From positions 1 to 24,146 of the forward strand of contig JAYWAC010000289.1 in assembly GCA_043782755.1 (NCBI GenBank): a stretch of 24,146 nt of DNA. Reading direction: 5' to 3'. The position numbers were made by a program, and so were the translations under genes. The notes beneath the pieces are model-generated. The model did not search any database. It saw only the letters and a program-made list of their open reading frames with translations, and was not told where the DNA came from. Below are positions 23,987 to 24,146 of the stretch, piece by piece (the first letter of the stretch is position 1; each line of letters opens with the position of its first letter). This stretch comes from JADJYF01 sp043782755 (lineage in GTDB: Bacteria > Pseudomonadota > Gammaproteobacteria > Ga0077536).

Positions 23987-24146
23987 CGTCTGCGCGCGTG
24001 GTCAGGGACTATTCGATCGACAAGGGCGCCGAGTTCCCACGAAATGTAAAAAAATGTATGGTCTGCCCCGGATTTGCAAGCTTCAATCCCTTCCGAACAG
24101 AACGACGTTTGCGTCAATGTATCCGGCCTACTGGTGCAGCACGCAG
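23987..24146. other. Upstream region of the AraC gene at the window edge
   Basis: This 160-bp end has an AT-rich patch near 24040-24060 that could hold the promoter of the AraC gene. An open frame from ATG 24117 runs off the edge, but 10 codons without a ribosome-binding site do not support a gene. Confidence 0.35.

Noticed and set aside
24117..24146. Start of a gene running off the right edge
   Set aside because: Only 10 codons are visible, with no ribosome-binding site or recognisable sequence.

Overview
The window is GC-rich, densely coded bacterial chromosome. The gene content points to a Proteobacterium, probably a gammaproteobacterium with a large catabolic repertoire; this placement is an inference from gene families only. 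It contains a RimK/GCS2 amidoligase operon, a PEP-CTERM protein with a sigma-54-like promoter, several acyl-CoA and short-chain oxidoreductase genes, a two-partner-secretion transporter and an ECF sigma operon. No mobile element, CRISPR array, tRNA or rRNA was seen.

Layout, left to right. Positions 1-233 hold a structured RNA-like leader. It is followed by a tight three-gene operon with ATGA overlaps (234-3645): a C39-like papain-fold peptidase, an RLAN/RimK-type ATP-grasp ligase and a GCS2-type carboxylate-amine ligase. A convergent DUF3237 gene follows (3668-4123). Next is a roughly 395-bp non-coding stretch with a -24/-12 element, then a PEP-CTERM surface protein (4519-5307). From 5432 to 10154 everything is on the minus strand: two coupled acyl-CoA dehydrogenases, a frameshifted limonene-epoxide-hydrolase-like gene and a D-aminoacylase-type amidohydrolase. 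From 10354 to 12041 come a Nudix hydrolase and a luciferase-like oxidoreductase on the plus strand. They face an intact limonene-epoxide-hydrolase-like gene and an N,N-dimethylformamidase-like exported protein on the minus strand. A 3-hydroxyisobutyrate-dehydrogenase-like gene diverges from an SDR. A Fur-box-preceded di-haem peroxidase and a PaaG-like crotonase follow on the minus strand.

The right part has an ECF sigma / zinc anti-sigma / exported-protein operon (18913-21075). This is followed on the minus strand by an FhaC/ShlB-type transporter without a visible substrate gene, an intergenic structured RNA with its own terminator, and an AraC-GyrI regulator.

The most interesting observation is that the RNA-like sequence at 1-145 (plus) and the one at about 22835-22978 (minus) are diverged copies of one element. 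About 56 nt at the 5' end are roughly 91% identical, and the shared helices are preserved by a compensatory T-A to G-C change. One copy sits as a leader before the amidoligase operon, where the ribosome-binding site can be paired in a hairpin. The other is followed by a canonical U-tract terminator, as expected of a free-standing small RNA. I do not recognise the family.
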